Below are positions 33,809 through 47,115 of a stretch of 64,000 bases of DNA, piece after piece. Source of the DNA: Allodiplogaster sudhausi (lineage: Eukaryota > Nematoda > Chromadorea > Rhabditida > Diplogasteridae); contig CALZFC010000021.1 in assembly GCA_945643635.1 (NCBI GenBank), positions 2,052,001-2,116,000 on the forward strand, given 5' to 3'. Under the pieces are notes generated by a model. That model saw only the letters and a program-made list of their open reading frames with translations, had not been told where the DNA came from and searched no databases. The position numbers and the translations under genes were made by a program. Numbering within the stretch: position 1 is the first letter of the stretch; each line of letters starts with the position of its first letter.

Positions 33809-36361
33809 GAAGGAAAGCTAAAGGAAGGCAAAAAGTAATAGTTGGACACGAATGTAGGCAAAAAAGTAAATGGGATGCCAGGAAAGAAACGGGGCATTCT
33901 TGGTCTCTTGCCACAGCAGCGATGGGATGGGAGAGCATCAGGAGACCTCTTCCGCAGATCCCTGCCCCCGGGGGGAGGAGAAGGAAAGTCTATCAAGGGG
34001 AGGAGGATGGGCGCATGTCGAGTTGAGACTGCCCCTGCCATACAAGCAGTGGGCCACTCTGGCCATGTGCACAGGCCATCCCTTTTTTTTAGAGAAAGGC
34101 CAGGGCAGAAGAAGCTTCCTGACCAGCTGCAGCCGACGTTCCATGGCTAAGAGGGCAAAGAGCAGAGACAGAAAGAGAGAGACAGAGAAAGCGAGAGATA
34201 GTGAGATGAAACATACCAGATATAGTGTGGAAGACAGAAGAGAGAGAGAAAGACATAGAGAGAGAGAGAGCGAGAGGAAGACATATTGGAGACATCGCGA
34301 GGAAGGCTACACAAAAAAGTATTTAGAGAGTTGGAATGAGAATGACAAGGAGTTTTCGCGCTGGATGACATGCCCAAAGAGGGGAGCCAGAGAAAGAGAG
34401 GGAAAGAGAAGAGAGAAAGAGTAGTTAGAAAGAGCAAGGGAGAGAATCCGTAGTGAAAAGACCGAGAGGCATAAGAGAAACGTAGCGAGCGGAGAAGCAG
34501 CTGTGAACACGGAGAGGAACGCCGCCCTATTGTAAGAGGAATGCAGAGAGTGTGAAGCCGCTGTTTGCTGGGCAATGGGATGGGGAACGTCTCAAGTAGC
34601 CGACTAGTGCGTGTGGACGATTGTACAACTAGGTATGCCGTGTATGTATGCATATACATGTATGTATGTATGTATATGAGAAAAGATATGGTGCTAAAAT
34701 TGAGATTCTAAAGTCTGGTGGACTGCTTCAATGATTAGAAGAATGTTAAAAGGAATGAAACTCGAACAGGAATGAAACGTTTAGTGGCGGAAAAGTCAGC
34801 GAAGTCAGTGTCTTGAACACCTTGAAACAAACAGGTAAGGTGACGATAAGTAGTCGAAGAAGTAAAAAAGGAACGCACTATTTCTGTTATACATTGGGGA
34901 GGCAACGAGAATACAAGTGAGAAAGGAAGTTGATCTTCAAAAGATGATGATAGCAGATAAAGCATCTTATTCCCACCACCGTCTGCACGGTGGGAAGGCA
35001 CTCAAAGTGACAGCAGCAATGACGCGTCCTCGACCGGCTCAGAATGCGCTGGCCACAACGCAATGAGTGAAGATGATCAGAAAAAGCAACCAGTTTTTGC
35101 ATCTCTCTGCTTCTCTGGCACCCTGTCATCTCTCTCTCAGCCTCCTTTCGTGTCTCTTTCTATCTCTCATCTTTCCCTTTCACTCATTTCTTCACTTCCT
35201 CTCATTCAGCATTATCTGCTCTTCTCCTGCAGATTTTGTTCTCTTCCTAACATTTCACACTTTCTCACTTTCAGCCCGGTATGCGACCCTAATCACGCCT
35301 TTTTATCATCTCCTCTCTCGAGTCGACCCGCTCTTCTCTGCTTCTCTCTCGTAATCGCTTTATCTCGGGATATAGTATTTCTTTCTCTCCTTCTATCTCT
35401 CTCCATTTGTATTTATCTAGCTGCCCCTAAGCCTACAACCAGTGGGTACGCGCAAAATGCCCGTGACACCTATGAGAGAGGTGTTTAGGAAAGAGAGAAG
35501 AGGAAGGGCTTACTCTGCCAAATGAGCTTTTCGTTTTGATCAATTGAGTACTAGCAATTTGCTGAAAAAAGAGGATTATTTTCTTCGGTATATGAGAAGT
35601 ATACATTACCACAGATGAAATAAGCTTTAAAAAAAGCTAAAAATAAAATTGTAAAAAGCATTTGCCTTATTGTTTATATTTTAAAAGTGATGGAAGGGCA
35701 TGAGAATCCTTGTGAGTTAGAAAGGAAGGGCAGGAATATTTTTGAAAGTGTTCGGAAGCCGAAAGGGAGAGAAATGATGGGAACGCGATGATGGATCGAG
35801 TATCGAAAGTGGAGGAAGAGCAGAGAAGAGCATGTCGGGATTGCAAGCTGTGACAGAGGGAGGAGAGAGAGAACTTGGGCTGAGGACTACTGATTGACAC
35901 GAGGCATGAGATGTGTTGATTGGCGGGAGAGAGAATGAGAGAGAGAGAAAGAGAGAGACAGAGCGAGAGATAGAGAGAAAGAAAGAAAGAGAGAGAGTAA
36001 ACCAAGAGAATGGAAGAAGACCAGTAGACAAGCAGTGGATACTCCATGAGGCATCCACTCTAACTATCGCAAAAGTCAATTTTAATCTAGGCTCCATCTT
36101 CCCTTTCTTGCTGTCGCACTCTACACCTTCGTCTTGGAGCTTCACTTTACCTTTCAATTTCTCTCTCTCTTCTTTCAATCTCTCTCCCTCTCTCTCCCTC
36201 CCTCTCTCTCTCTCTCCCTCTCTCTCTCTCTCTAAAAGTGTCTCGGCATGCTGGCCTCCATACTATCTCGACCCAGCCTTGCCCTCACCCACTTTGCTGA
36301 TGCAGCAGCTGATGTTGTTACTTCGTCGTTGTCCTTCGATATTAGGCTCTCAGCCTTCCTC

Positions 36362-36364
<3 letters not shown>

Positions 36365-36426
<62 letters not shown>

Positions 36427-36428
36427 GA
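36365..36428. repeat. CT microsatellite
   Basis: About 64 bp of CT with two TTTC interruptions. Another CT tract lies 130 bp to the left. Confidence 0.95.
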
Positions 36429-37086
36429 TCTATCTACATATCTCTCTCTCCCTCCTTCCTTCCCCTACCCCCAATACGCTAGACTCCTTAGGTTAGTTCT
36501 CAATGAGCACTCTGCTGATGCGAAAGAGCCAAATCTCGCAGCCTGCGCAATGAGGACTCTGCCTGGCGGTGGAGGTACGCTCTTTTGATCTCAATGCCAG
36601 CACCCAAAATTGGCCCGCGATGCCCCCTGGGCCCTCCGAGACCCAGCCATCGGCGTATTTTCCAGCCATTCTTTATTTGGCTCAAACTTCTCCACCATAT
36701 ATCTGAAAAGCATTTATATGATTCTATCGGCATTTGGCTGCTCCCCCTCTACTTGTCTCTATCCGTCTTAGTATCTCCGTTTCTCTCCCTCTTTACCTCT
36801 CTAGCTCATTTCCTTCCCAGCCTTCTCTAACCCTCACATTCACATAACTCAACTAGTAGATCGGCTATCTTTCGCCGCCGTGGGAGCTTCTCAGCTGTCG
36901 ACAGCTCACGTCTCGATTGCAAGAGCGAGAAGATCTGGATGGAGAGGCGGGAAACTGAGCAAGATAGAAAGAGAGAGGAAGAGAAAGAGAGAGAGAGAGA
37001 GAGAAAAGGACAGAAGTTAGGTAGTAGAATCCTTATGGGGCAAAGAGGTTGAGCTAGAAAGAGCAGCAGGGAGAGTAAGGGAGAGG

Positions 37087-37128
<42 letters not shown>

Positions 37129-40100
37129 CTAGAGGGAAAGGTTTGCGCACGTTTTGCATACCCACACTGCACTCCATCTGCCCATTAGGCGAGACCACTT
37201 GTCCATGATCAGCACCGTTCATGTCAAAGGATGCTTTTAAAGGGCTCACATGGTATTGTTTGCAATGCCGCTCACTCAAAGTTACGACAACTGCAGTACG
37301 CACTTGAGAGATTCGACATCATTGCGTTTTGGTGGATAGAATGATGTCAAGAAGAACAAGATTAAAGAAATGAAAGCCTACAAGCCGTTTTTTATGGAAT
37401 GTGAAATTTAACCGACAAAGATATAATGTGAAGAGCGAAAGTGAGTACAGAGTGGAGAGTACTCAAGGTAGAAATATTGCAGAGAAAAAGAAGTGGATAG
37501 AGAGAGAAAGATAGAAGCAGACCTTGCAAAGGACAGACACATCGTTGAGGAATGAAGGGGTCAAAGCAGCAGAATCTCCGTCGCTCTGTCCATATGCGAT
37601 ATGCTTGCTTGTTTGTAGAGAGAGGAGGTGCTTGAGAGACCGCGACCAAGGCAACCTGTCCCACTTGTAAGCAAGCGAGAAGAGTGACGGCCACCCACAA
37701 TGCAATAAGAGCCGACTTCAATCCTTCGGTTTTTTCGTCTTTCTTTCGCCCAAATGAACGCAGTGATAAGGGCATAACATAATCCCAAATAATATATCAT
37801 TGGCTCAAATAAAGCAATCTCCTAAATCGCAAAAATAATTGTCGGGCAAGAAAAGCTGGAATTGTAACGAATCTTGGAAATCGAAAAGAAGTGAGAAAAG
37901 CCATGCGAAGGATCCATTATCCTAACGTGTCCACCGCAATCTCATTATCGTCCCTGTATTTCCAACGGGGTAGAGGAAGAAGCCGGTCGGGCAGTACTTG
38001 TCCGCCTCAAAGAAACATTGCTCTTAACTACATAGCTCGTCTCCATGATTTGTTGTCAGTGGTGGTCCTCTTGAGCCGAGAAGGTCATTGATTGCCCTAA
38101 CACCAAAGTGTGACTGACCCAGCAGCAAGCCTGGCCTGCCTAATAAGATAGGAGGGGATGCGCGCTCAGAGAGGGGGTGGAACTAATGCGATGAAAAGAT
38201 GGTCAAGAAGGCAAAGAGAACAGGCCACGGAAGCGTGAGTGAGAGAGGCATGCAGAGAGAATCCAAGAAAAAGCGAGAGAAAGAGAGCGGAGGAGAAAGC
38301 AGAAAGATCTTGCATGAAAAAAATTCAGCAGTAACGTTGTCTGAATAATCAGCACCAAGCCGCGAATTCTCTGCGGAACTTTGAATGATAGGAAAAGAGC
38401 TACCGGCGGGACCAATGATTCTTATCAGAGAAACGGGAGCCGGATAAGAAATATCACAAAGTAGAAATAGCATGATTGACGTTCGATGGAAGACGGCAGA
38501 GAAGAGGCGGAAAGGACAGTGCAGACATAAACAAATTCCGCAAGAAATGCTCCTGCTTTATCAGAAGCACTTTAATAGCATCGCGTCAGTTACGACAGGC
38601 TATTAATGTCAAGAATATTCATGTTTATGATGTTTGTTTACACCTTACAATTAATCAATTTTCATGTTCTTAGACGTTAGGAAATATATCGTATCAATAA
38701 ATTAGAAAAAAATTCGAGTGAAATAAGAGAACACGCTTAAAGGACGCAGTAAAAGGAAATTGTAGGAATTGCTTCAGTCGGTGCAAGGATTTCAGCTTTC
38801 TTTTCTTCTCTGAGGCTAGGGAAATGATGTCATTCTTGATATACTGAAGATGTAGAGGGAACGACCCTGCCTAAGATAAATAGCAAGGGCGACCTTCTGA
38901 TTGGCCTAGCCTGACCTTGCCTCCTCCTTCCAAGCCTCCTCCCCTGGCTCCCCTTTATAAGAGATATGGCAAATACATACGTGGCTTCGGCCAAGCTGCG
39001 TCTGTGTGCATGCCTTCCAGGTATGGGCAGAGGAGGTAGGCTATGCGGGGAAGACACCGAGATTTGAGGAGGAATGGAATCGGAGAGAGAGAAAGAGAGG
39101 GTGTGTTGAATGCGACAGACACATCTACGAAATACATTTGAGTGGACGGGTGGAATAGCGTGAGGTGCTGCTTTGGGTAGGGATAGACAGATTTGCGTGC
39201 TGGAGGTCTTGAGAGAATGGAGGGACTAAAGATGATTGAGAGAGAGGAGGGGGAATGAAAGGAGAGACAGGCATGAAAGTGTGCGGAGGGAGGCGTCGGC
39301 ATCTTCCTTAGTTCTTGCCATTCCAGTATGATAAAGCGAATCGAGCGCATTGATGTGCGTAGCCGTGAGATAGTAATAGAGATGACGAGATAAAGAGAGT
39401 AGTGGTGAGAAAGAGGTAGAGAGAAAGAGGTAGAGAGAAAGAGAGAAAGGCAGTGAGTGGATGAGAGAAAGAGATTGATAAAGTGAGAAGAAGAGAGCGT
39501 TTAAAGATAGAGATCGATAGAGAGAGAGACAGTTAAAGAATGGAGACTCAGAGAAAAGTATTGAGATAAATTTGGCAGGTGGCAAGGCCACTGACTGATT
39601 GGCTGACTCCGAATCATGGATACCATCCGACGACGGGCGATAAAGAATCTGCATTGGGCGAGAGGCAGGCCGCCGCTTTATGGCTCGGGCTGGGCTCCCA
39701 TGGAAAGAGCGATATACATAGAAAGACAGATAAAGAGAGAGAGAAGGAGAGAGAGAGAGAGTGAGAGGGAGAGGGAAGGAGGGAGAGATGGACACAGAGA
39801 GCAAGAGGAAGAGAGGGAGATATTGGGCGAGAGAGATATGAAGGGAGAGACAGTCAGAGGGAACAGGAAGCAAGTACAATGCTACACTTTATGATGTTCA
39901 AGCAGGTGTAAATGTGCAGTGTTAAATTCCATTAGAAACGGGAATAACTTCTCGACATAACCAAATGCTTGAATTCGATTTTTTTTTTGCTATTTTCTAC
40001 TGCTTTTGCAAGTACTTCAGCCTAAAAATACTTATGATGCGTTGAAGAATTAGTGCATTTGACGATTGCTAGGCAGAAAAATGCATGGGTGAATAGAGAC

Positions 40101-40134
40101 AGTTGAAGACACGGAGAATTGCAGTAAGTGTTAG

Positions 40135-40256
40135 AGAGAGTAATACAGAGAGAGAGAGAGAGAGCCAGAGAGAGAGAGAGAAACGGAGAGATAGATAAAG
40201 AGAAAGAAAGAGGGGAGAGAGCGATAAAGAGAGAGAGAGAGAGAGAGAAAGAAAGC
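40135..40256. repeat. GA microsatellite cluster
   Basis: Several GA runs with short interruptions, followed by a run of nine Gs near 40286. Confidence 0.9.
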
Positions 40257-40437
40257 GAGGAGTGCAGTTCATCTTATATGACTCGGGGGGGGGGAGAAAG
40301 GCGAGATCCCTGAAGAGCTTCCATGCTGTAGCAAGAGCACCACTCTGCTGCCGTTGCGAACAGCGCAGGCCAGGGCGCTGATTGCATTTCAGACCCTCTG
40401 ACGCCTCCCGCCTCATCTGTTCTTTCGACAACAGCAT

Positions 40438-40630
40438 GTGATGAGTGGGAGAGAGAGAAATAGGGAAAGGGAGGGAGGGAGAGAGAGAGAGGGAGGGAGA
40501 GAGAGAGAAATAGAGAAAGGGAGGGAGGGAGAGAGGGAGGGAGAGAGGGAGGGACGGAGGGAGAGAGGGAGGGAGGTAGGGAGAGAAGGAGGGAGGGAGG
40601 GAGAGAGAGGGAGAAATAGAGGGGACGGTG
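40438..40630. repeat. GGGA-rich polypurine tract
   Basis: About 190 bp made of GGGAGGGA and GAGA blocks, nearly all purine. The many runs of three Gs could form G-quadruplex structures on the plus strand. Confidence 0.92.
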
Positions 40631-41244
40631 ATAGAGAAGAAGGCGAACGCCTTTACTTGATGAGGGCAGCCCGAAGAATCATGCATCCGTGCCCGTTAGC
40701 ACATCGAGAGTGAGCAGGCGAGATTTTCCACTTTACATGCAAATTATCACGAAGGTGGCAAAAAAAAGACTGAAGAGGCCTTCGAGCTCGTTTACTGCGA
40801 ACCTTTTTACGAAGCTTCTCCCTTTCGCTAATGAGTACAAAGAAGATTTAGAAAGAGAGTCTAGGCTGGTTACAAGAAGACAGGAAGAAGGTAGTGATTG
40901 AAGAAGGAAAAAAATGATCTTAAAAAAATTATTTTGAACATCAATTTTAAAAGGAATATAGAGTGTTATGAACTGGCAATATTTGCCAAAAGAAAACTAA
41001 TTTCTGGACGAACACTGATCGACAACAGCCGGAGAGTAGCTAGACAAGCCTTGTTGGGATGCATGAATGGGGGTGGTCACTCTTCCTCCGCATTTTCTCG
41101 CGTGTGCTCTTTAGGGGGTTTAGCGCCTGCGATATCGTCCGTTTCCAGACTGGGAAAAGAGGCGCAGGAGAAGGAAATACGGGAAAAAGTGTGAAGAGAG
41201 TGAGAGAAAGAAAATGAGAGAGAGGAAGACAAGACAGAGAAAAA

Positions 41245-41280
<36 letters not shown>

Positions 41281-41525
41281 GGAACTAGAAACTGTGCTCC
41301 CTTGGTCCCCTGGCATGTGTGGGAGAGTGGCCGGGCTACGTATCGTAAGGAAAGAAAAGAAATGCGCGTCTAAGTAAAGGAAAGAGATAAAAGAAAGGAA
41401 ATAGGGTGAGAATTAATGATATAGACGGAAGAGATGGAAGGACTGAAAGGAAAGGAAGATAGATGGAGAGAGAAAGAGAGAGAGATAGAGAGAGAGAGAT
41501 ATAGAGGGAGAGAGTGGAATCTCAC

Positions 41526-41610
41526 AGATGCCTTCTAGTGATGACCAAGTCTCGGACTCCTCCTCAACAACCTTCACATCCGGCGTGGCGGCCTGGGTTG
41601 TTGGTGACGG
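41526..41610 (-). CDS. Candidate isolated exon, acidic
   Basis: TCATTTAG precedes and T|GTGAGATTC follows a stretch with only one open frame. It encodes 28 residues including PDVKVVEEESETWSSLEGI. It leaves in phase 1, which matches the candidate exon at 28682-28788. The surrounding DNA is GA-rich and non-coding, so this GC-richer patch stands out. Identity unknown; it could be chance. Confidence 0.35.
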
Positions 41611-44600
41611 CTAAATGAGAAGTTGTGAGCATGAATGAGTCCGGCAAATGCACTCCTCACTTCTTTCCTTCTATATATCTCTCTCTCTCTTCCTCTTTCT
41701 CTCTCTTCTTTTTGCTCTTCTTCTCTCATCTGCACTTTGTCTCAATCTTTCTATTCCTGGCTCTCCCTCTCTCCCCCTCTCCCTCAGGGCCTCATCGGCA
41801 ACGCCATACTACGAGTAGCCAAAGCAGAAGGAAGGAGAGTTGGAAAAGGAAATGATAGGCTGACGCATGCGCGAATGAGATAGAAAAACCGAGAGAGAGA
41901 AGAGAGAGCGACGAGTTGAGAGAAAGAAAGAAAGAGGGACAGAAAGGGACAGAGATGAGAGTGAGAGATATAGAGAGAGGCCTAGAGCCCAAACACACAG
42001 AAAACAACTTTCGCGGAGAGACAAAGACGTCGAGGAAGAGGAATAATGAGAGAGAAAGGAGCGAACGAATGGTCATTGCGCGTAATGTGGTGCAAAATAG
42101 AAGTGCATGCCCCTTCATGGCTCAGGGAGGAAGATTCAGGCTCAGGGGAACGCCGTGCTGGTCGTTGTCATCTTCACGGTGGCCTTTGCAAGAAGCACTC
42201 TCTCTTCTCTCTTTCTCACTCCCTCTCACTCTCTTCCTCTGCTATTTTGTCAAGAATACTAGACCGTCTGTTGTGTAGGCGGACGGCGAGAGTAAATTAA
42301 TAAGCGGCATCGGCCGCGTTGACCATGTGTCTCTGTGTATCATTCCGCGCTCCTCCCCTGGGATATTGTGCACCCCTCCCCCACATTCTACCCACCCAAC
42401 CACGAGAATTTTTGTTTTGTCACTCTGGTGGAAGCTACTTCTTGCTGTCATCCTCTGCCAGAGCCCGCTAAGCCGCAACAAATTTCTGACGGATGGTTTT
42501 AGGTCCGGAAGTAAAAAGCAATAGATATGAGGAGGGCAGGCGAGAGGGTGTGGCGAGTGATGAGAGTGCACGAAGAGCAGAAGAAGGGACAGTAGTACGA
42601 TACGGGCAGATATGTATATCGCATGTTATGGCCCAAGGGGATTCGGCGACCGGCCGCCAAATTGGCAGCTGCCAAGAGTGAGAGACAAGAGGCTGCACAT
42701 AATCCATAGTTTTCTACACCGACCGCCCACTCCATCCCTGTCCACCAGCTCCCTACTGGTCCTCCTCTCTCCTGTTTCTACTTTTCCCTTCGGACAGCCA
42801 CCATGCAAAGGGGGGGGAATTTCTCGAGCTTAGGAATGCACTCTCCTCAAAAATCTTCACATTTGCAACTTACAATTAAACTGCACCTAAACTTAAACCG
42901 TGGCCCCAGCAAAAATTCGTACTGTGGACTTGGAACAATGATTTAAATATAAATTTAAAATGTGGAAAGCGGACAGAAAGTGAAGCGATCAGACGAGAGC
43001 AGTAAGTTTTCGCAGAACTTGCAAAGATATGACAAGATAAACGGTCCATGGCCACTGGCCCTCGGCCACTCAGAGAGATTGAAGGGGGATGCGAGAAGGA
43101 ATATAGAACAGAGAATTAGTGAAAAAGAGTACGGAGATAAATAAATGCAGAGCAAGAAAGACAGAGAGATTGAAAAAGGAAGGGAGAGAGATAACAATAG
43201 AGAGAGAGAATGAAAGAGATTACGAGAGGATGCGAACGCGTAAACGATGGAGGTCGCGCGGGAGAGTGCGCGCACAAGTGATAAACACGAGGACGGCGCG
43301 CATTCACCTTCAGTTCAGCGACCACCAACAATCACCCCTCCCCTTTCTCACCACAAAGACACAGACCATTTAGGACGCGCAGAGCCATTCTCTAATCCCC
43401 GTCAAAGCGAGCACAGATTGGTATTATCACCCATTATTATTAGCACTCAGCGATTTTACCATTCATCGCATCATGTTAACAAGTTACATACGTGAGAGTC
43501 CTTACAAAATTATCAGCGCTCTCATTTAGCTTTATAGAAAGTGTATATGAAGGAGGAAGCGAGAAGAAGACCGCTCAGTGCTAGCGGCGATGAGTGGTGA
43601 TTCAGAAGAAGAGTGGGCGGAGAGAACGAGAGTGAATAGGGAGAGGAGGAGCAGAACGGGAGGAATATTGTGAGAAAGTGAGAGAGAAAGAATGGGACAT
43701 CCCAAGCGATGTCCGGGTTTCTTCCAACAAAGACGCTCTCGTCTTCACCATTTCACTCTTTCTATCTTTCTCTCTATCTCTCTCTCTTTTGTTTCTCCCG
43801 CTCAGCGTTGCCATATGTTGTTTGCCTCATGAATCCATCATCTACTATCTTCTGTATTGTATAGTTGATCTAGCTGATAGCACAATTCAACGTAAAAAAA
43901 ATATCTTGCAATTTATTCTCTCTCTCTCTCTCTCTCTCTCTCTTCCGCTGCGAATCATCAATTCCCGACTTGAACTTCAGACACACTTCACCTCGCTGTT
44001 CAAATCTCCACTTATGTAATACTGATATCCTCTCATATCACTCAGCTTCTCAAAGTATTACCCTATGTTACCATGATGCGTATTCCTGTTATCTCTGCTA
44101 TCTCATCACGGCAGCATCCCTTCTCTCCCCTCTCTTGTCCTCTCTCGTTTTCATTTCCTCTTCGCATTCTTTCATTCTCTTGTGAAATTCAAAACATTGC
44201 AAATGCACATTTCTCTCGGTCTTCCTCTCGGCCGGCCGCTGGCTATCTCGTACCATCCAAGATGATCGAACGACGTTTACATCATCGAATGAAAGAAATT
44301 CAAATGACACTATAAATAACGTTAACAACCTCGCGCCGGAATGACTATCACTGAGAATGAGGGAGAGATGTTCAAGGATCAATGTGGTGGGGTGTTGTTT
44401 ACAAATGTAATTTCAAGAAAAGAGGTAGTAATCTCTCTCGGCGACTACATCGCTCATGCAGTAAGTAAGTAGTATGTATGTATTCCTCTTCATTAGCTGT
44501 AATTCGTGTTGTCTGTAAGGATTGTATGGCAAGCAGAAGAAGACGGAAAAGAAGAAGAAGAAGAAGAGGTTAGCAGATATGTTCTGATCGGATGATAAAT

Positions 44601-44739
44601 CGAGCAGAGCCAAGAAATGCTAATCAGTTCATCGTAGAGAAACAAAACATGCTCGTGTATATGGAGAAGAGAAGAAGAAGAAGAAGAAGAAGAAAATATT
44701 TCAGTCGCTTACACATGGAAAAGGTTGCATCTAATTGTT

Positions 44740-44784
<45 letters not shown>

Positions 44785-46339
44785 GAAAAATTGCTGAGCA
44801 AATTTGATGACAGATCGATGGCAATGCACAAATAGAAGGATGCCAAACCTTAAAAAAGAAATGGAGAAGAGTGGAGTCAAGCGGGGAAAAGTGAAGAAAT
44901 ACTTTAGATAAAAAAAGCGACTCGTTCGTCATCAGTCAGTCGATCCTCAAGATGGCAAGCGATGAGTATCGTCCTCCGCGGGATAGAAGACATAAAGGGA
45001 ATGGGCGAAAGAATGGGAGAGAAAGAGAGCGAGAGAGATGGAGGGAAAGAGCAAAAATAACAGAGAAAACGAATGAAGGGGAGAGATGGAAAGGAAAAGA
45101 GATAAGAAATATAGAAAAAAAGTGCTGAGAGGAACATTGAGAGGTCGTGAAGCATAAAAAGAGTCAACGCCAATCTAGTCATATTGTCTAGCAGAGCGTT
45201 GGTTTTGCTCTTCAAATGGGCGAGAGAAAAAAATAGATGAGCTTAAATGATTCATTTTGGGAGGAGGGGTCATTTATGAAAAAAAGTAAGAGCAGAAAAT
45301 TGTGGATGCGATGTAATTTTATTTACAAAAAAAAAAGAGGCCGCTTGATTGACAACCGAACAACAAAACTGTCAAATGGTAAAACAGCAAAGATACGAAT
45401 AAAATCGATACCCAAGCCAAGTGATTTCTGTTTCCTTGCCATGCCGAAGCAGAGGAATGTCCTTGTAATAGTGGTTGGCATGAGGAATACATACATCTTA
45501 TAAGAAAAAAAGAAGGAAGCATGAAAGGAAAACGAGAGAGAGAAAAGGACGAAGAAGCGAGTCCCCGCCAGAAGTAGCAATGTCAGTGGGCAGAGCTGTC
45601 GTACATCATGTCATTCTAGCATGTCATTCTAGCAGTGATGAGTGATTGGAGAAGAGAGAAAGGGGAGAGAGAGAGACAGAGAGAACAGAGAGGGATAGAG
45701 GGGGTAAGAAAAGAAAAGAGAATGAGGGGAAAAGAACTGCGAGAAAAAAGAAAAAGAAGACTAAATGGCCAAGCAAGTCAGTGGGAAGCGATGAACATGC
45801 TTGAGAAAAAAATGCCTGAAGCAGATGCATGGCCTGAGCAAAGCCAAGCAGACAGACAACAACAAAAGTTCCGAGTTGAATTCGACGAGACTAAAAGAAC
45901 AAGAGATAAAGTAATTATAAAATAAAACCAATTGTGCAAAGAAAAGAAAGCAGAAGCGTGAGGTTTACTTTTTTTACTTTCAAAGACCCGAGTGTAGCCA
46001 TCTTGTTGGAATTCGGAATTGTATTTATCCTCTAGCAATAAATGTCAGCCCCCCCTCTACCTCACTTCTTCAATGAAAGGCCTCGCTCCACTCTTTGAAT
46101 TGGCTTATTGTTAAAGTAGGGAACTAAAGATCATGAAGAAGTCAGAAGCAAACGCTGCTTGGCCTCAGGCACTTTCCAGGCGGCTCTTTATCAAAGCGAA
46201 AGAGGAGAGTGTTTAGCACTGCCAGAACAGCTGACTCTAATTGTGAACTGATAGAGAGAAAAGAGAGAGATTTAGAGAGAGATAGGAATAAATTAGAGAG
46301 AGTGGTAGTACAAGTGAGAGGGAAATGTAGGGAGCGGTC

Positions 46340-46340
<1 letters not shown>

Positions 46341-46379
<39 letters not shown>
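46341..46379. repeat. GA microsatellite
   Basis: An almost pure GA run of about 39 bp. Confidence 0.95.
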
Positions 46380-46382
<3 letters not shown>

Positions 46383-46853
46383 TGTGAGAGGAAGAGGTTA
46401 CTGCCATCGCAGTAAGCAATATTCCCAGTGTATCCAATGTTGTCCAAAGTGCAGTCATAACTTTTAAATGATCGTAGTTACTGTCTCACGGAATTAGCGT
46501 TTTAATAGCACGAAAAAAATGCGTTGTGAAAATCGATAGATAAGTCTTCTTTATAGAACAAAGAAAACGTTGTCCAATAATTATTACATGTTTTTGGTAC
46601 TTCTTTAGTTTGTTTCGATTATCATGCATTTTAAAAGAAATATCACAATCTGCCGAGAACTTTGTTCGTTGCCCACTTGCCAGGAGCTTCATTGGGTTTC
46701 ACGTGATTATTACATCCTTTTGTCATTTTGTTTTCTTCGCTTCCTTCGCGGTCCGGCGAATCTCAGCCATCTTCCTCACACTCCCACGTGGAATCAGCAC
46801 CCCCGAAGATCAAAGCACGCCTAGCAGAATTGAGAAAACTCAATGAATTCAAC

Positions 46854-47115
46854 GATTTCAGCAATAGACAATTAAAAATAAATCCCAAGCGCGCTCAATT
46901 TCTACTCCAATTTATGAAAAGTTCTAGTTTTAAATTTAACAGCAAGAGCATATGGAAGTGTTAATATGATCAGTTGTTAAATCAGATTTCAGCAATAGAC
47001 AATTAAAACTAAATCCAAAGCTAGCTCAATTTTTGCTCAAATTTATGAAAAGTTCTATTTTTAAATTTAACAGCAAGAGCATTAGGAAGCGTAAATATGA
47101 TCAGTTTTTAAATCA
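46854..47115. repeat. 131-bp tandem duplication
   Basis: GATTTCAGCAATAGACAATT starts at 46854 and again at 46985, and the following ~110 bp match with scattered differences. A plus-strand frame entering the first copy (46728-46964, containing PPKIKARLAELRKLNEF) reads like protein but has no recognised family or splice context. Confidence 0.85.

Larger units (their letters stand above)
28789..41525. other. Long gene-poor, GA/CT-rich region
   Basis: No supported gene. It is dominated by polypurine or polypyrimidine tracts, for example 31381-31434, 33410-33474, 33721-33808, 34161-34275, 35928-35997, 36165-36236, 36365-36428, 36963-37005, 37080-37130, 39722-39800, 40135-40256 and 40438-40620, separated by unique stretches. 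A quieter AT-rich island lies at 30540-31190. Confidence 0.6.

Noticed and set aside
33670..34659. Overlapping 120-185-codon frames on both strands
   Set aside because: They are driven by GA/CT tracts, with strongly biased Arg/Glu/Lys or Ser/Leu composition and no splice context.
35913..36482. 189-codon plus-strand frame
   Set aside because: It consists of translated GA and CT microsatellites joined by chance.
36500..36733. Minus-strand frame with WLGLGGPRGHRGPILGAG
   Set aside because: It looks somewhat like protein but I found no convincing acceptor and donor pair and no family; left as unsupported.
43465..43490. Spliced-leader RNA gene (GTTAACAAG motif)
   Set aside because: Only a short chance match; no donor, Sm site or stem-loops of an SL RNA gene nearby.
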